This document shows positions 43,281-53,735 of a stretch of DNA of 64,000 nt, in pieces. Below the pieces are notes generated by a model, which did not search any database, was not told the DNA's origin, and saw only the letters and a list, made by a program, of their open reading frames with translations. A program made the position numbers and the translations under genes. Position 1 is the first letter of the stretch; each line of letters starts with the position of its first letter. Source of the DNA: Endozoicomonas sp. ISHI1 (GTDB lineage Bacteria; Pseudomonadota; Gammaproteobacteria; Pseudomonadales; Endozoicomonadaceae); contig NZ_JAGRPU010000017.1 of assembly GCF_024606225.1 (NCBI RefSeq), positions 1 to 64,000 of the forward strand, read 5' to 3'.

Positions 43281-46151
43281 ATGACGAGCTTCGTTCCTGG
43301 ACAGCGCTGGATCAGTGACACCGAAACTGAACAAGGATTAGGTACCGTTCTGACTTTCGATAGTCGCATGGTTACCCTATTGTTCACCACCACCGGTGAA
43401 ACCCGGCTGTACTCCATTAATAACTGCCCGCTATCAAGGGTACAATTTAATCCTGGTGACAAGATAGAGAGTCACGAGGGCTGGACCATGACGGTGACAG
43501 AAGTCATCGAAGAGAATGGTCTGCTGCACTATAAGGGTCTTCTTCCCAACGGCAAGCCCGGAGAGCTTCCCGAATCGGAGCTGGGCAACTTTATTCACTT
43601 CAACAAACCGCAGGACAGAATGCTGGCAGGTCAAATCGACCAAAACAGCAATTTTTCTCTGCGTTACAAGACATTGCTGAACAATTGTCGCCTGTTGAGC
43701 GCTCCAGTAAGAGGGCTTCTCGGTGCCCGTACCAGCCTCATCCCCCATCAGCTGCACATAGCCCGTGAGGTTTCCGGACGCCATGCGCCAAGAGTGATGC
43801 TGGCTGACGAAGTTGGCATGGGTAAAACCATTGAAGCCGGTCTTATCCTTCATCAGCAACTGATCACAGAACGTGCCAGCCGGGTCCTGATTCTGGTTCC
43901 GGAAACACTTCAACATCAATGGCTGGTCGAAATGCTGCGTCGTTTTAACCTGCACTTCGGCCTGTTTGATGAAGAGCGTTGCCGTGCGATTGAAGATGAA
44001 AACCCGTTCAACACCGAACAGCTGATTCTCTGCAGCCTGGACTTCCTGAGCCAGTACGAAAATCGTTTCCAACAGGTCCTGGAAGCTGACTGGGATCTGC
44101 TGATCGTCGATGAGGCTCATCATCTGGTCTGGTCAGAAGAAGACCCCAGCCGTGAATATCAGGTTGTAGAAACCTTGTCGTCACAGATTCCCGGACTGCT
44201 GCTATTGACAGCCACGCCTGAACAGATGGGCCCCGAAAGTCATTTTGCCAGACTCCGCCTACTGGACCCGGATCGTTTCCATGATCTGGAGACCTACCAG
44301 AAAGAGGAGAAGAGCTATGAGCCTGTGGCCGAAGCGGTACAGGAGCTGCTGGAAAATGACCATCTGCCGGAAGCCGCCTGTCAGCATTTGGCCGGTTTCC
44401 TCGGCCAGGACTGCCAACCACTGATCGACCTGATCAATAATGGCTCTGATGAGCAAAAAGAAGCAGCTCGTGAACAGCTGCTAAAAACTCTGCTGGACCG
44501 CCATGGTACTGGCCGGGTGTTGTTCAGAAATACCCGTGCAGCCGTAGGTGGATTCCCCGGTCGTGTCGTACAGGGCTACGCCCAGAAACTGCCTGAGCTT
44601 TATCAGATTGCCCAGGAAGAAGAAACTGAAGTCCGCGGTTCGCTCTATCCTGAACTGGCTTACCAGTCCCATATCCGTGTTAACGACATGGACCCCTGGT
44701 GGAAAGTCGACCCACGCATAGACTGGCTGATTAACCTGCTAAAACTGCTCAAAAAGCAGAAAGTGCTGGTGATCTGTGCCAACGCCAATACCGCTCTGGA
44801 CCTCGAGGACGCCCTCAGAATTCTGTCAGGCATACCCACGGCAGTGTTCCATGAGAACATGACGATCGTGGAACGAGATCGTGCAGCTGCGTGGTTTGCT
44901 GATGAAGAATACGGCGCCCAGGTTCTGGTCTGCTCCGAAATTGGCAGTGAAGGTCGAAACTTCCAGTTTGCCCACCACCTGGTGCTCTTCGATTTGCCCG
45001 CTCACCCGGATCTGCTGGAACAGCGTATCGGACGACTCGATCGAATTGGCCAGACCGAGACCATCAAAATTCATGTTCCTTACATAGAAGGCACTGGACA
45101 GGAATTAATCTTCCACTGGTATGACCAGGGCCTGAACGCATTCGCTGATACCTGCCCGTCTGGCAGCATGGTCTTTGAGCAGTTAGGTGAAGCGTTCACT
45201 GAAACACTGATTCCGGAGAAAAAAACGACACTGGCTGATATTCAGCCTTTGATAGAGGAAACCGCCAAGCTCAATGCAAAAATGAATGAGTACCTCCACA
45301 ATGGTCGGGATCGCCTGCTGGAAATCAACTCCCGTGGCACTCTTTCCAGTGAAGACCTGATAAACGACATCGAAGCACAGGAAGAACCCAGACAGCTCAA
45401 GCGCTATATGGAAAAGCTGTTTGAAGGATTTGGCGTCGATTCAGAAGATCATTCCAAGCATTGCCTCGTTGTACGTCCTGGCAGCCATATGGTGACATCC
45501 TTCCCAGGTCTTCCGGCTGACGGCATTACCGTCACCTTTGATCGGGAGTTGGCCCTTTCCCGGGAAGATATGCATTTTCTCACCTGGGAGCACCCCATGG
45601 TTCGTGAAAGCATGGACATGCTGCTCACCAGTGAGATGGGCAACACTTCGGTCGCTCTGCTGAAAAACAAAGCGCTGAAACCCGGCACAATGTTGCTGGA
45701 AGCGATCTATGTCGTCGGTGCTACGGGAGAGAAAAAACTGCAACTGGATCGATACCTGCCCGCGACACCGATTCGCTGCCTGATCGACCCTGGCATGAAC
45801 AACCTATCAGAAAAAGTTGCCTTCGATACCCTCAATGCCCAGCTTCAGCCCATTAAGAAAGGGATGGCAAAAAAACTGGTGAAAGCGCAACGGGAACCGA
45901 TTCTGACCATGTTGGCCAAAGCAGAGCAAGCAGCGAAGGAACAGGTTAATCCCATTGTGACTGAAGCCTGCAAAAACCTGCTAAGCCATGTTACGGAAGA
46001 GATCAAGCGACTGGCTGCCCTGAAAGCAGTGAACCCGAACGTGCGTGATGAAGAGATCGAACACCTCAAACTGCGTGCCGCAATGGGTCATCAATGCCTT
46101 CAGAAAGCGATGCTCAGGCTGGATGGTTTGCGGTTGATGATTGCGGGTTAA
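43281..46151 (+). CDS. rapA: RNA polymerase-associated ATPase RapA (956 aa)
   Basis: A SWI2/SNF2 ATPase that recycles RNA polymerase. N-terminal Tudor-like domains (FVPGQRWISDTETEQGLG), helicase motif I in ADEVGMGKTIEAGL, motif II DEAH in LLIVDEAHHLVW, motif VI in QRIGRLDRIGQ, and the C-terminal Spacer/SNF parts. The length is near E. coli RapA (968). Start at 43281 (MTSFVPGQRW); the frame opens nine codons earlier. Followed by a perfect terminator. Confidence 0.97.
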   Translation: MTSFVPGQRWISDTETEQGLGTVLTFDSRMVTLLFTTTGETRLYSINNCPLSRVQFNPGDKIESHEGWTMTVTEVIEENGLLHYKGLLPNGKPGELPESELGNFIHFNKPQDRMLAGQIDQNSNFSLRYKTLLNNCRLLSAPVRGLLGARTSLIPHQLHIAREVSGRHAPRVMLADEVGMGKTIEAGLILHQQLITERASRVLILVPETLQHQWLVEMLRRFNLHFGLFDEERCRAIEDENPFNTEQLILCSLDFLSQYENRFQQVLEADWDLLIVDEAHHLVWSEEDPSREYQVVETLSSQIPGLLLLTATPEQMGPESHFARLRLLDPDRFHDLETYQKEEKSYEPVAEAVQELLENDHLPEAACQHLAGFLGQDCQPLIDLINNGSDEQKEAAREQLLKTLLDRHGTGRVLFRNTRAAVGGFPGRVVQGYAQKLPELYQIAQEEETEVRGSLYPELAYQSHIRVNDMDPWWKVDPRIDWLINLLKLLKKQKVLVICANANTALDLEDALRILSGIPTAVFHENMTIVERDRAAAWFADEEYGAQVLVCSEIGSEGRNFQFAHHLVLFDLPAHPDLLEQRIGRLDRIGQTETIKIHVPYIEGTGQELIFHWYDQGLNAFADTCPSGSMVFEQLGEAFTETLIPEKKTTLADIQPLIEETAKLNAKMNEYLHNGRDRLLEINSRGTLSSEDLINDIEAQEEPRQLKRYMEKLFEGFGVDSEDHSKHCLVVRPGSHMVTSFPGLPADGITVTFDRELALSREDMHFLTWEHPMVRESMDMLLTSEMGNTSVALLKNKALKPGTMLLEAIYVVGATGEKKLQLDRYLPATPIRCLIDPGMNNLSEKVAFDTLNAQLQPIKKGMAKKLVKAQREPILTMLAKAEQAAKEQVNPIVTEACKNLLSHVTEEIKRLAALKAVNPNVRDEEIEHLKLRAAMGHQCLQKAMLRLDGLRLMIAG

Positions 46152-46175
46152 CAATCTGTTCTGACCCACCCATGA

Positions 46176-46208
46176 AGAAATGCAGCTATCCAGCTGCATT
46201 TCTTTTTA
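46176..46208 (+). terminator. Rho-independent terminator after rapA
   Basis: AAGAAATGCAGCT pairs with AGCTGCATTTCTT across a four-base loop, followed by TTT. Also faces the converging acyltransferase gene. Confidence 0.92.
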
Positions 46209-46284
46209 GGTATATATCTACTTCCAAAACAATTGAATCACAGAGGCAACATTGGTACTCAGTTATTTCATCAGATCGTGGCAA

Positions 46285-47232
46285 CTACTTTTGATAAAAA
46301 CCCACCTCACCTTCAGGCCGGGTCTTAAATCGGCGATGCAGCCACATATACTGATCCGGTTTTTTCCTGACCTGCTCTTCTACAAATTGATTGACCCGGA
46401 TCGCATCCTGCAGATCATCGCCCCGGGGAAAGTCCTTCCAGGCCTCAAACACCTCAAGGACATAGCCCCGGGAACCCGGTTTTCGGGTGACCACCATAGG
46501 CACGACCCTGGCCTTACCCATTTTGGTCATTCTTGAAGTGCCAGTCACTGATGCCGCCTGCATACCAAAAAAAGGGGCAAAAACACTTTGTTTGGGACCA
46601 TAATCCTGATCAGGTGAGTACCAGACGGTTTTTCCCTGTCTCAGGGATCTCAGCATACCGCGCACATCCCTTCGGCCTAACAAACGGCTACCCCGGTCAT
46701 AGCGTAGACGCTGTCTTCTCTGCATATACTCAAAAACAGGATTCTTGTGTTCACGGTAGGTCGCGTCGACACTGTGCCTGAGAGTGATCAGAGCGCCCGC
46801 TATTTCTATGGTCGTGAAATGCAGAATCAGCAACAGATTGCCCTGCCCACTCTCTGAGTCGAGGTTTTCCAGACCTTTATAGGTCACCAGCCGTTCAAGT
46901 CTCTCTCTCGGCCACCACCAGGCCATGAGCACTTCCATCAAACCGATACCGACCGACTCAAAGTTTTTCTGCAACAGGATTTCCCTTTCCGCTTCAGTCA
47001 TCTGGGGAAAACATTTTTCCAGATTGACCCGGGTAATACGCACTCTGTTGCCACCAAAACGCAATAAAAGGCGACCTATCCAGCGCCCCAGATGCACCAT
47101 GACTGAATAGGGAAGCATTGCCACAAGAGCAGTGAATCCCAACCCCAGCCATACCGGCCAGAACTTTGGTTTCAAATAACACCACAGAAACCGATCCGCC
47201 TCTGTAGTGTTGCTTAATTCATCCGACTTCAT
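46285..47232 (-). CDS. LpxL/LpxM-type lipid A acyltransferase (315 aa)
   Basis: An inner-membrane acyltransferase adding a secondary acyl chain to lipid A. An N-terminal membrane segment (about residues 25-45), NLEKCFP in the expected place, the catalytic His/Glu pair in LHFTTIEIAG, the second motif YREHKNPVFE-x2-Q-x-RR and a C-terminal DQYMWLHRRFK. Family placement is secure; whether it is LpxL, LpxM or LpxP cannot be told from sequence alone. Converges on rapA. Confidence 0.9.
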   Translation of the reverse strand: MKSDELSNTTEADRFLWCYLKPKFWPVWLGLGFTALVAMLPYSVMVHLGRWIGRLLLRFGGNRVRITRVNLEKCFPQMTEAEREILLQKNFESVGIGLMEVLMAWWWPRERLERLVTYKGLENLDSESGQGNLLLILHFTTIEIAGALITLRHSVDATYREHKNPVFEYMQRRQRLRYDRGSRLLGRRDVRGMLRSLRQGKTVWYSPDQDYGPKQSVFAPFFGMQAASVTGTSRMTKMGKARVVPMVVTRKPGSRGYVLEVFEAWKDFPRGDDLQDAIRVNQFVEEQVRKKPDQYMWLHRRFKTRPEGEVGFYQK

Positions 47233-47502
47233 CTATTCACCAAAAACGCTTTCTCAAGAAACCTTCACAAGCAGTCAGTTACCTGCCATAAGTGAGCCCT
47301 ATTATCTCAGCTGCCAAGGCTGAGGTCATATTTCTCTGGAGATACCTTGTAAAATGACTTGAGAAATCTTGGTTTTGATCGTAGCCTGAGAGGCAATACG
47401 GAGCGATAGGTCAGAAAATGAGAAGCACTGAAACTTTTCCCTATTATCCGTCAGATACAGCAGGAACATAACTGACACACTTCCGTAAATGACGTGGCCA
47501 CC

Positions 47503-48285
47503 ATGAACTCAACTCTGACCTCAAAGCCCTCAAATACCGCCTTCCAGCTAAAAGGCGGTATTTTTACACTGACTACCCTTGAATTGCACAACAGCTGTCT
47601 GATTAGTTTCTGCCAGCAGTTACAGGCGATGTCAGAAAAAGCCCCACACTTCTTTCAACAGACACCGGTGGTAATGGCTTTGGAGACATTACCGGCAACG
47701 GTTGATGCTCCCGATCTGAGAGCCATTGCAGGGCGACTGAGGGAGTCCGGCATGATTCTGGTTGCCGTTCGTGGTGGTGAACAGTTCAGATACACGGCAG
47801 AGTCTGCCGGCCTGGCCTGGCTGCCATTTCAGAAGACAAAGTCAGAGAAAAATGTGGTCATGATGCAACAGAACGGACAACCGATGCCGGTCGAACGTCA
47901 TGAGCTTAATGGCACCGGGCAAAAAGAAGATACATCAGGCATTTCAGGTTCAGAAACAAAAATTATCGATCAGCCTGTTCGCTCCGGTCAGCAAATCTAT
48001 GCCCCGGGCGACCTGGTTATACTATCACAGGTCAGTCCGGGTGCAGAATTGCTGGCTGGCGGGCACATACACGTCTACGGACTTTTAAGGGGCAGAGCGC
48101 TTGCCGGGGTTAATGGTGACCCTGAGGCAAGAATTTTTTGTCATCGCTTTGAGGCCGAACTGATTTCCATCAGTGGTCACTACAAACTGACCGGCCAGAC
48201 GGAAGAATCCTCCTGGAGCCGCCACTGGGGTCAGTCTGTTTTAATAAAGCTCGCTGAGGATCGCTTGCACATCAGCAGGCTTTAA
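47503..48285 (+). CDS. minC: Septum site-determining protein MinC (260 aa)
   Basis: Inhibitor of FtsZ ring assembly, positioned by MinD. An N-terminal domain of about 100 residues (AFQLKGGIFTLTTLEL), a linker, then the C-terminal beta-helix with VRSGQQIYAPGDLVILSQVSPGAELLAGGHIHVYG-x-LRGRALAGVNGD, the most conserved part. A GTG at 47494 is an alternative start. First of minCDE. Confidence 0.95.
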   Translation: MNSTLTSKPSNTAFQLKGGIFTLTTLELHNSCLISFCQQLQAMSEKAPHFFQQTPVVMALETLPATVDAPDLRAIAGRLRESGMILVAVRGGEQFRYTAESAGLAWLPFQKTKSEKNVVMMQQNGQPMPVERHELNGTGQKEDTSGISGSETKIIDQPVRSGQQIYAPGDLVILSQVSPGAELLAGGHIHVYGLLRGRALAGVNGDPEARIFCHRFEAELISISGHYKLTGQTEESSWSRHWGQSVLIKLAEDRLHISRL

Positions 48286-48332
48286 TAAATACTTGAACAT
48301 CGACCATCACTTACTATTCACAGGATTTGAAC

Positions 48333-49148
48333 TTGGCACGCATAATAGTCGTAACGTCAGGAAAAGGCGGTGTTGGTAAGACCACGACCAGCGCTTCATT
48401 CGCCACAGGTCTGGCCATGAAAGGACACAGAACCGTGGTGATCGATTTTGATGTCGGGCTGCGAAATCTCGACCTTATCATGGGGTGTGAGCGCAGAGTC
48501 GTCTATGATCTGGTGAATGTTATTAATGGTGAAGCAGCTCTCCATCAGGCCCTGATTAAAGACAAACACACCGAGAACCTGAGTGTATTGCCGGCATCAC
48601 AGACCCGCGACAAAGAAGCACTCACTCTGGAAGGCATTGAAGCGGTTTTTGACGAGCTGGCAAAAGATTTTGAATACATTATCTGCGACTCACCGGCCGG
48701 TATTGAGCATGGTGCGCTTATGGCTCTGTACTTTGCTGACGAAGCGATCATAACAACGAACCCTGAAGTTTCTTCCGTCAGGGATTCAGACCGGATCCTG
48801 GGGATTTTGCAAAGCAAATCCCGGAGAGCTGAAAAGAAGCTTGATCCTGTCAAAGAACATCTGTTGCTGACCCGTTATAACCCGACGAGGGTGGAAATGG
48901 GCGATATGCTTAATGTTGAAGACGTTCAGGAGATCCTTGCCATTCCATTGCTGGCCGTTGTCCCGGAATCCAAGGACGTTCTGAAGGCATCAAACCATGG
49001 TATTCCGGTTATCCATCAGCAGACAACCGATGCCGGTCAGGCTTACAACGATATGGTCGCACGCTTTCTGGGCGCTGAATTACCTCACCGGTTTATTGAA
49101 CCTCCGAAAAAAGGCTTTTTCCAGAAAGTTTTCAGGAGTCGTGCATGA
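48333..49148 (+). CDS. minD: Septum site-determining ATPase MinD (271 aa)
   Basis: Deviant-Walker ATPase that cycles on the membrane and carries MinC. Walker A is GKGGVGKTTT with the signature Lys near residue 11. The other ATPase parts are FDVGLRNLD and DSPAGIEHGA. The C-terminal amphipathic helix GFFQKVFRSRA binds the membrane. Start is a TTG at 48333 (MARIIVVTSG) with ACAGGA upstream; a TTG six bases earlier is possible. Overlaps minE by four bases. Confidence 0.97.
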   Translation: MARIIVVTSGKGGVGKTTTSASFATGLAMKGHRTVVIDFDVGLRNLDLIMGCERRVVYDLVNVINGEAALHQALIKDKHTENLSVLPASQTRDKEALTLEGIEAVFDELAKDFEYIICDSPAGIEHGALMALYFADEAIITTNPEVSSVRDSDRILGILQSKSRRAEKKLDPVKEHLLLTRYNPTRVEMGDMLNVEDVQEILAIPLLAVVPESKDVLKASNHGIPVIHQQTTDAGQAYNDMVARFLGAELPHRFIEPPKKGFFQKVFRSRA

Positions 49149-49402
49149 GTCTGCTGCAATTTTTTAAATCCAGCAAATCCGGGGGCAGCGCATCGGTCGC
49201 AAAGGAGCGCCTTCAGATACTGGTTGCCCATGAAAGGCTGAACCGCTCTGGTCATGACTTTCTGCCAGCTATGAAACAGGACATACTGAGAGTCGTGGAA
49301 AAGTATTTTCAGGTCGCCGATAACACCATCTCCGTCCGGCTGGATACCGATGGTGACTGCTCGACCCTTGAAGTCAACGTGCAGTTACCGGAAAACTCCT
49401 GA
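49145..49402 (+). CDS. minE: Cell division topological specificity factor MinE (85 aa)
   Basis: Stimulates MinD ATPase and confines MinC/D to cell poles. N-terminal membrane/MinD-binding helix MSLLQFFKSSK and KERLQILVAHER in the anti-MinCD region, followed by the dimerisation domain (KVEKYF-type strand, ISVRLDTDGDCSTLEVNV). Overlaps minD at ATGA. Typical length. Confidence 0.96.
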   Translation: MSLLQFFKSSKSGGSASVAKERLQILVAHERLNRSGHDFLPAMKQDILRVVEKYFQVADNTISVRLDTDGDCSTLEVNVQLPENS

Positions 49403-49707
49403 CACCCGAAGCCTTCTCTTGATACTCTTACAGCACTGGCACAGATCCATTCTGTGTCGGCCTCTCTTTGCAAACTCCTATCGCTTGCTTTACTCAGTTT
49501 CTATTAACAGCCATACCGTGTTAAAAGAAATACTGTTTAAATCACCAGAATTTTACTAGCTCAACAGTTTGCAACCTTTTATTAACATAGCGTTGCATAC
49601 TGCAATTGAAACTCTCACTTAAGTACAAATTCAGACTAACCCAACGGTTGAGTTACTGTTATTCTTAAATAGTATTCATGCAAAAGCCAGCACGGTCAGG
49701 AAAGACT
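49403..49707. other. Intergenic region after minE
   Basis: An AT-rich stretch of 305 bases with no gene recognised; it may contain the promoter of the small gene at 49708. No clear terminator behind minE was found. Confidence 0.4.
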
Positions 49708-49884
49708 ATGAAACACCACTACTCTGCGCCATTTAAAAGCCGGAAAACCACTATTCGCACACAGGGTCGCGCTATTAATGCTATAGCCTACCCAAAAAAT
49801 CTGAAGCCCCTGATGAAAAACACCAGCCAGCTGCCAAACAGCAAGCCCGAAGGCAACGAATGCTTTGAGCTCGGGTATAACTGA
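49708..49884 (+). CDS. Possible small basic protein (58 aa)
   Basis: A frame starting MKHHYSAPFK (49708) with AGGAAAG upstream. Basic N-terminal half, polar C-terminal half, no hydrophobic segment or known motif. The good ribosome-binding site is the main support. Not recognised; could be a small orphan protein or chance. Confidence 0.4.
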   Translation: MKHHYSAPFKSRKTTIRTQGRAINAIAYPKNLKPLMKNTSQLPNSKPEGNECFELGYN

Positions 49885-49964
49885 TCGACTCTGCCAGACA
49901 CCTTTCAATGTCCACCGCAGAATGATCAGAGGCCTCAATGTTTTTTAAAGCCATTCATAATGGA

Positions 49965-50966
49965 TTAAGCAGGCAAGGTGAGAATAACCTTGCCTGTTGT
50001 TTTATTGGATGCCATTAAATCATACGCTTTCTGATATTGATCGATTGGGAGAACCGTATCTGTAATCGGTTTTAAGTGACCCGAGGCGAATAAAGGCCAA
50101 ACCTTTTCCATTAGTTCGGTTAACAACCTTTCTTTTTCGGTAATGGGCAAAAAGCGCAGAGTGGATCCCATCACTTGAATCCGCTTCATCAGTAGTTGCC
50201 CCATATCCAATTGTGCTTGTCGTCCTGCCATTAAACCAATGGTGACAATTCTTCCGCCGATATTCATTAAAGACAGATATCTTTCCAGCCAGTCTCCGGC
50301 ACAGCAATCCAGCACCATATCAAAAGGACCAAAAGCCTTTAACAGCTTCCAATCCTGCTGATGTCGGTTCAAGCCATTTTTCGCTCCCAACTCCTTGCAG
50401 AATTGCAACTTTTCATCACTGCCGACCACCACGGTTACGTCGATCCCAAAATAAGCACACAGCTGCAGAACTGCGGTACCCACACCGCTGGCGCCAGCCA
50501 TTAACAGAACCTTGTCTCCGGCTTTGACTTTGCCACGATGAAACAGGTTGAGCCAGGCGGTTGCATAAACCTCAACAACGCCTCCGGTCTGCACGAGACT
50601 CAGTGATTCAGGAACTGGTAACAACAGCCGCTGATCACACACCGCGCTTGTCGCCAGACCTCCACCCGGCAACAACGCACAAACATGCTGGCCTGGCAGC
50701 CATTGGCTGACATTGGCTCCCACCGCCTCAATGATCCCGGAGCATTCGAGTCCCTAGACGGGTGTTACACCTTTTGGTGGATTGTAGGTTCCAGCCAACT
50801 GCGACAGGTCGGCACGGTTAAGGCCTGCGGCCACTACTCGAATTTTTACCTGATCTTTACCCAAAGGCTCACCGGGAAAGGTCCGCCATTGTAACGCCCT
50901 GTCAATAGCCACAAGTCCGTAAAAGTTTTTGCTCTCTTGCATCTTTACCCAAACCTTAATGATCAA
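49965..50966 (-). pseudogene. Zinc-type quinone oxidoreductase with an in-frame amber stop
   Basis: A medium-chain dehydrogenase/reductase of the NADPH:quinone reductase type. The N-terminal part ends with GVTPV, then TAG (50756-50754), and the same frame resumes with GLECSG, exactly where family members have a P/L/GLE-x-SG segment. Downstream parts such as VLLMAGASGVGTAVLQLC (NADP-binding Rossmann motif) and the C-terminal GKVILTLPA are intact. No frameshift: a single codon change explains the break. The gene may have been recently inactivated, or the stop may be suppressed, or it may be a sequence error. Single gene. Confidence 0.85.
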
Positions 50967-51408
50967 GCCGATACAGGTATCAATGAAATACCTCGGTTAT
51001 CGGGCTTCATTGAATAGGGGGTTATCAGCCTGACTGGAGTCCGGTAAAGTCCCCTGACTGGCTGCATTCAGTTATAGACTGTATTATGTCTCAGGGGATA
51101 TTCACAATCACTGAACAAAACTGATTGAGAAAGCCCCCAAAGCACTGGTAACTTAAAAATAGAAGTCAACCAATGCTCTGGGACAGGCCTATGGACCGAC
51201 TGTCTGGTAGCCAGCAGTGCCACATGCACCACAAGCAGCATCAGCTGGAAACAACGCCCTGACAGGCTTTGGATTATCTCCGGTGTGGAACAGGCTTAAA
51301 CGCATGTTCCGGATATTTTTGGTACATGTGTTTCAGGCACAGAGGGGTGGAGTAGCCTATAGTCGATGAACGTCGTCTTAAACACTCCATAACAGGACTT
51401 ATTCCTTC
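50967..51408. other. Intergenic region upstream of prc
   Basis: About 440 bases without a recognisable gene. The prc promoter should be at its right end. Nothing else seen. Confidence 0.4.
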
Positions 51409-51462
51409 ATGAGCCGAGGCGGCACACCCGATATCGAAAAACGACACGGAGCTTCACAATCC

Positions 51463-53580
51463 ATGATACCGACCCTGCTAAACGCCAGGAAAATACCATC
51501 GGTTTTTTTTGCCCTGTTCACCGCGCTCTGTATAACCACCAGTTCGGTTTTTGCCGCTGATCAGAATCTTGACCGCCCCATTGACGAACTAAAACCCAGC
51601 CTGCAACAGGCCATTGCCAGTGTCAATGTGGTGCAACTGCTGTCACGCAACCATTATCGCAAAATTGACCTGAACAAAGAGAGTGGAGAAAAAGTATTTC
51701 AGCGCTATCTCGACCGTTTGGACCCCAACCGCAGCTTCTTCCTGCAAAGCGACATTGCCCAGTTTGCCCCTTATAAAGAAAAGCTCGACAGCTCTCTTAA
51801 AAGCGGCGACCTGAAACCAGCTTTTGAAATATTCAATCGATACACAGTCAGGGCAGAAGAACGTGCCCGCTACATGCTGGCTCTGGTCAAGCAGGGTGTT
51901 AACAAACTGGATCTGAAAAAGAACGAAGACCTGATTGTTGACCGCAAGGAACAGCCCTGGCTGGCCAATAAAAAGAACCAGCGAGACCTTTGGAGAAAAC
52001 AGTTCAAAGACAGTGTACTGACCCTGAAGCTGAACAACAAAACTGATGAAGAAATTGCAGATCAGTTGACTCGACGCAACACCAACCTGTTGCGCCGATT
52101 GCATCAGAGTAAGAGCGAAGACGTTTTCCAGACTTACATTAATTCTTTTACCGGAATTTTTGATCCCCACACCCAGTACTTCTCGCCCCAGACTGCCGAG
52201 AACTTTGACATTAACATGAGTCTTTCTCTGGAAGGCATTGGTGCGGTTCTGTCCTCGGAGGATGAATACACCAAAGTGGTCAGCGTGGTCCCCGGTGGTC
52301 CTGCCGATAAAGCAGGCCAACTGAAACCTGGCGACAAAATCATCAGCGTTGGCCAGGGCCTCAAAGGCACGCTGGAGGACGTCGTGGGCATGCGTCTGGA
52401 TGATGTGGTTAATCTGATCCGCGGTAAAAAGAAAACTCTGGTCAGACTGGAAATTATTCCAGGCTCCAGCAAAAGCAGTAACACCCGTATTTATGAAATT
52501 ATCAGGGACAAAGTCAAGCTGGAAGAACAGGATGCCAAAAGCCACATTCTTGAGTTTAAACAGAATAATAAGACCAAGCGTGTGGGTGTTATCGAAATAC
52601 CTACCTTCTACATTGACTTTAAGGCCGCCCAGTCCGGCGACCCCAATTACAAGAGCACAACGCGCGACGTGCGCAAGCTGCTTGATAATTTCAAGAAAGA
52701 AAACCTGGACGGCCTGATTATAGACCTGCGAGGCAATGGCGGCGGCTCCTTACAGGAAGCCAACGAACTGACTGGCCTGTTCATTGAGCAGGGTCCAACG
52801 GTTCTGGTCAGGGACAGCAGAGGACGCACCGAGCGTCAGCAAGACCCGGACCCGACTCAGGTATACAGTGGTCCCATGGCTGTTGTAGTTGACCGACTGA
52901 GTGCTTCTGCTTCAGAAATCTTTGCCGGCGCCATGCAAGACTATGGACGGGCACTGGTGATTGGTGGTCAGACTTACGGAAAAGGTACTGTTCAGAGCAT
53001 TCAGCCGCTTAACCACGGACAGCTGAAACTGACTCTGGCCAAGTTCTACCGCATTTCCGGTCAGAGCACCCAGAACCAGGGCGTACTGCCCGACATCGCC
53101 TTTCCATCGCTGTACGATGGCCGTGATATCGGCGAAAGCAAGCTGCCTGATGCCCTGCCCTGGGATACCATCAAGCCGATCCCATACAGAAAGTACTCAG
53201 ACATGAAACCTTTTCTGAAACCTCTCGATGAAAAGCACCGCAAGCGGACGCACGAGGATCCGGATTTTGTCTACCTGAACGAAATGAAAGACTACCTGTC
53301 TCGCTACGAAAACCAGGAAAAAGTGTCACTTAACGAAGCAAAGCGCAAGCACGAAATCCAGACCATGCGCAGTCAGAGACTGGCCATTGAGAACCGGCTA
53401 AGAAAGGCCAAGGGTGACCCCCTTTTGAATAACCTGGATGAACTGGAAGAAGCAGAACAGGAAGAAGCCTCTACTGAAACCAAGAAGAAAAAGAAAGAAA
53501 CCGACGCCTTTATCAAGGAAGCTGGAATGGTTCTGGTGGACCTGATTCAGATACAGAAAAAACAAACTGCCAGCCGTTAA
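51463..53580 (+). CDS. prc: Tail-specific protease Prc (705 aa)
   Basis: Periplasmic carboxy-terminal processing protease of the S41 family that trims FtsI and other substrates. Signal peptide (hydrophobic VFFALFTALCITTS), an N-terminal helical domain, a PDZ domain (about 230-310, GIGAVLSSEDEYTKVVSVVPGGPADKAG), the catalytic Ser in DRLSASASEIFAGAMQDYG and the Lys in GQTYGKGTVQSI, and a C-terminal Lys/Glu-rich helical part. Start at 51463 (MIPTLLNARK); ATG 51409 is possible and would lengthen the signal sequence. Followed by a terminator. Confidence 0.95.
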   Translation: MIPTLLNARKIPSVFFALFTALCITTSSVFAADQNLDRPIDELKPSLQQAIASVNVVQLLSRNHYRKIDLNKESGEKVFQRYLDRLDPNRSFFLQSDIAQFAPYKEKLDSSLKSGDLKPAFEIFNRYTVRAEERARYMLALVKQGVNKLDLKKNEDLIVDRKEQPWLANKKNQRDLWRKQFKDSVLTLKLNNKTDEEIADQLTRRNTNLLRRLHQSKSEDVFQTYINSFTGIFDPHTQYFSPQTAENFDINMSLSLEGIGAVLSSEDEYTKVVSVVPGGPADKAGQLKPGDKIISVGQGLKGTLEDVVGMRLDDVVNLIRGKKKTLVRLEIIPGSSKSSNTRIYEIIRDKVKLEEQDAKSHILEFKQNNKTKRVGVIEIPTFYIDFKAAQSGDPNYKSTTRDVRKLLDNFKKENLDGLIIDLRGNGGGSLQEANELTGLFIEQGPTVLVRDSRGRTERQQDPDPTQVYSGPMAVVVDRLSASASEIFAGAMQDYGRALVIGGQTYGKGTVQSIQPLNHGQLKLTLAKFYRISGQSTQNQGVLPDIAFPSLYDGRDIGESKLPDALPWDTIKPIPYRKYSDMKPFLKPLDEKHRKRTHEDPDFVYLNEMKDYLSRYENQEKVSLNEAKRKHEIQTMRSQRLAIENRLRKAKGDPLLNNLDELEEAEQEEASTETKKKKKETDAFIKEAGMVLVDLIQIQKKQTASR

Positions 53581-53592
53581 CTATCCCTCTCA

Positions 53593-53615
53593 GGGCCTGT
53601 TTTTCAGGCCCTTAT
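53593..53615 (+). terminator. Terminator after prc
   Basis: GGGCCTG (53593-53599) pairs with CAGGCCC (53605-53611) across five T residues, followed by TTAT. Short but well placed. Confidence 0.7.
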
Positions 53616-53735
53616 AGTCTCAAGAGTTCATACTCTTGCCAGCTCTTAAGAGACTGATATCTACCTTTCGATAAAAAGTACTGGCACAATATCACTCAAA
53701 ACATCAGTGGCTCAATGGTAGGTAGAACCCCAAGA

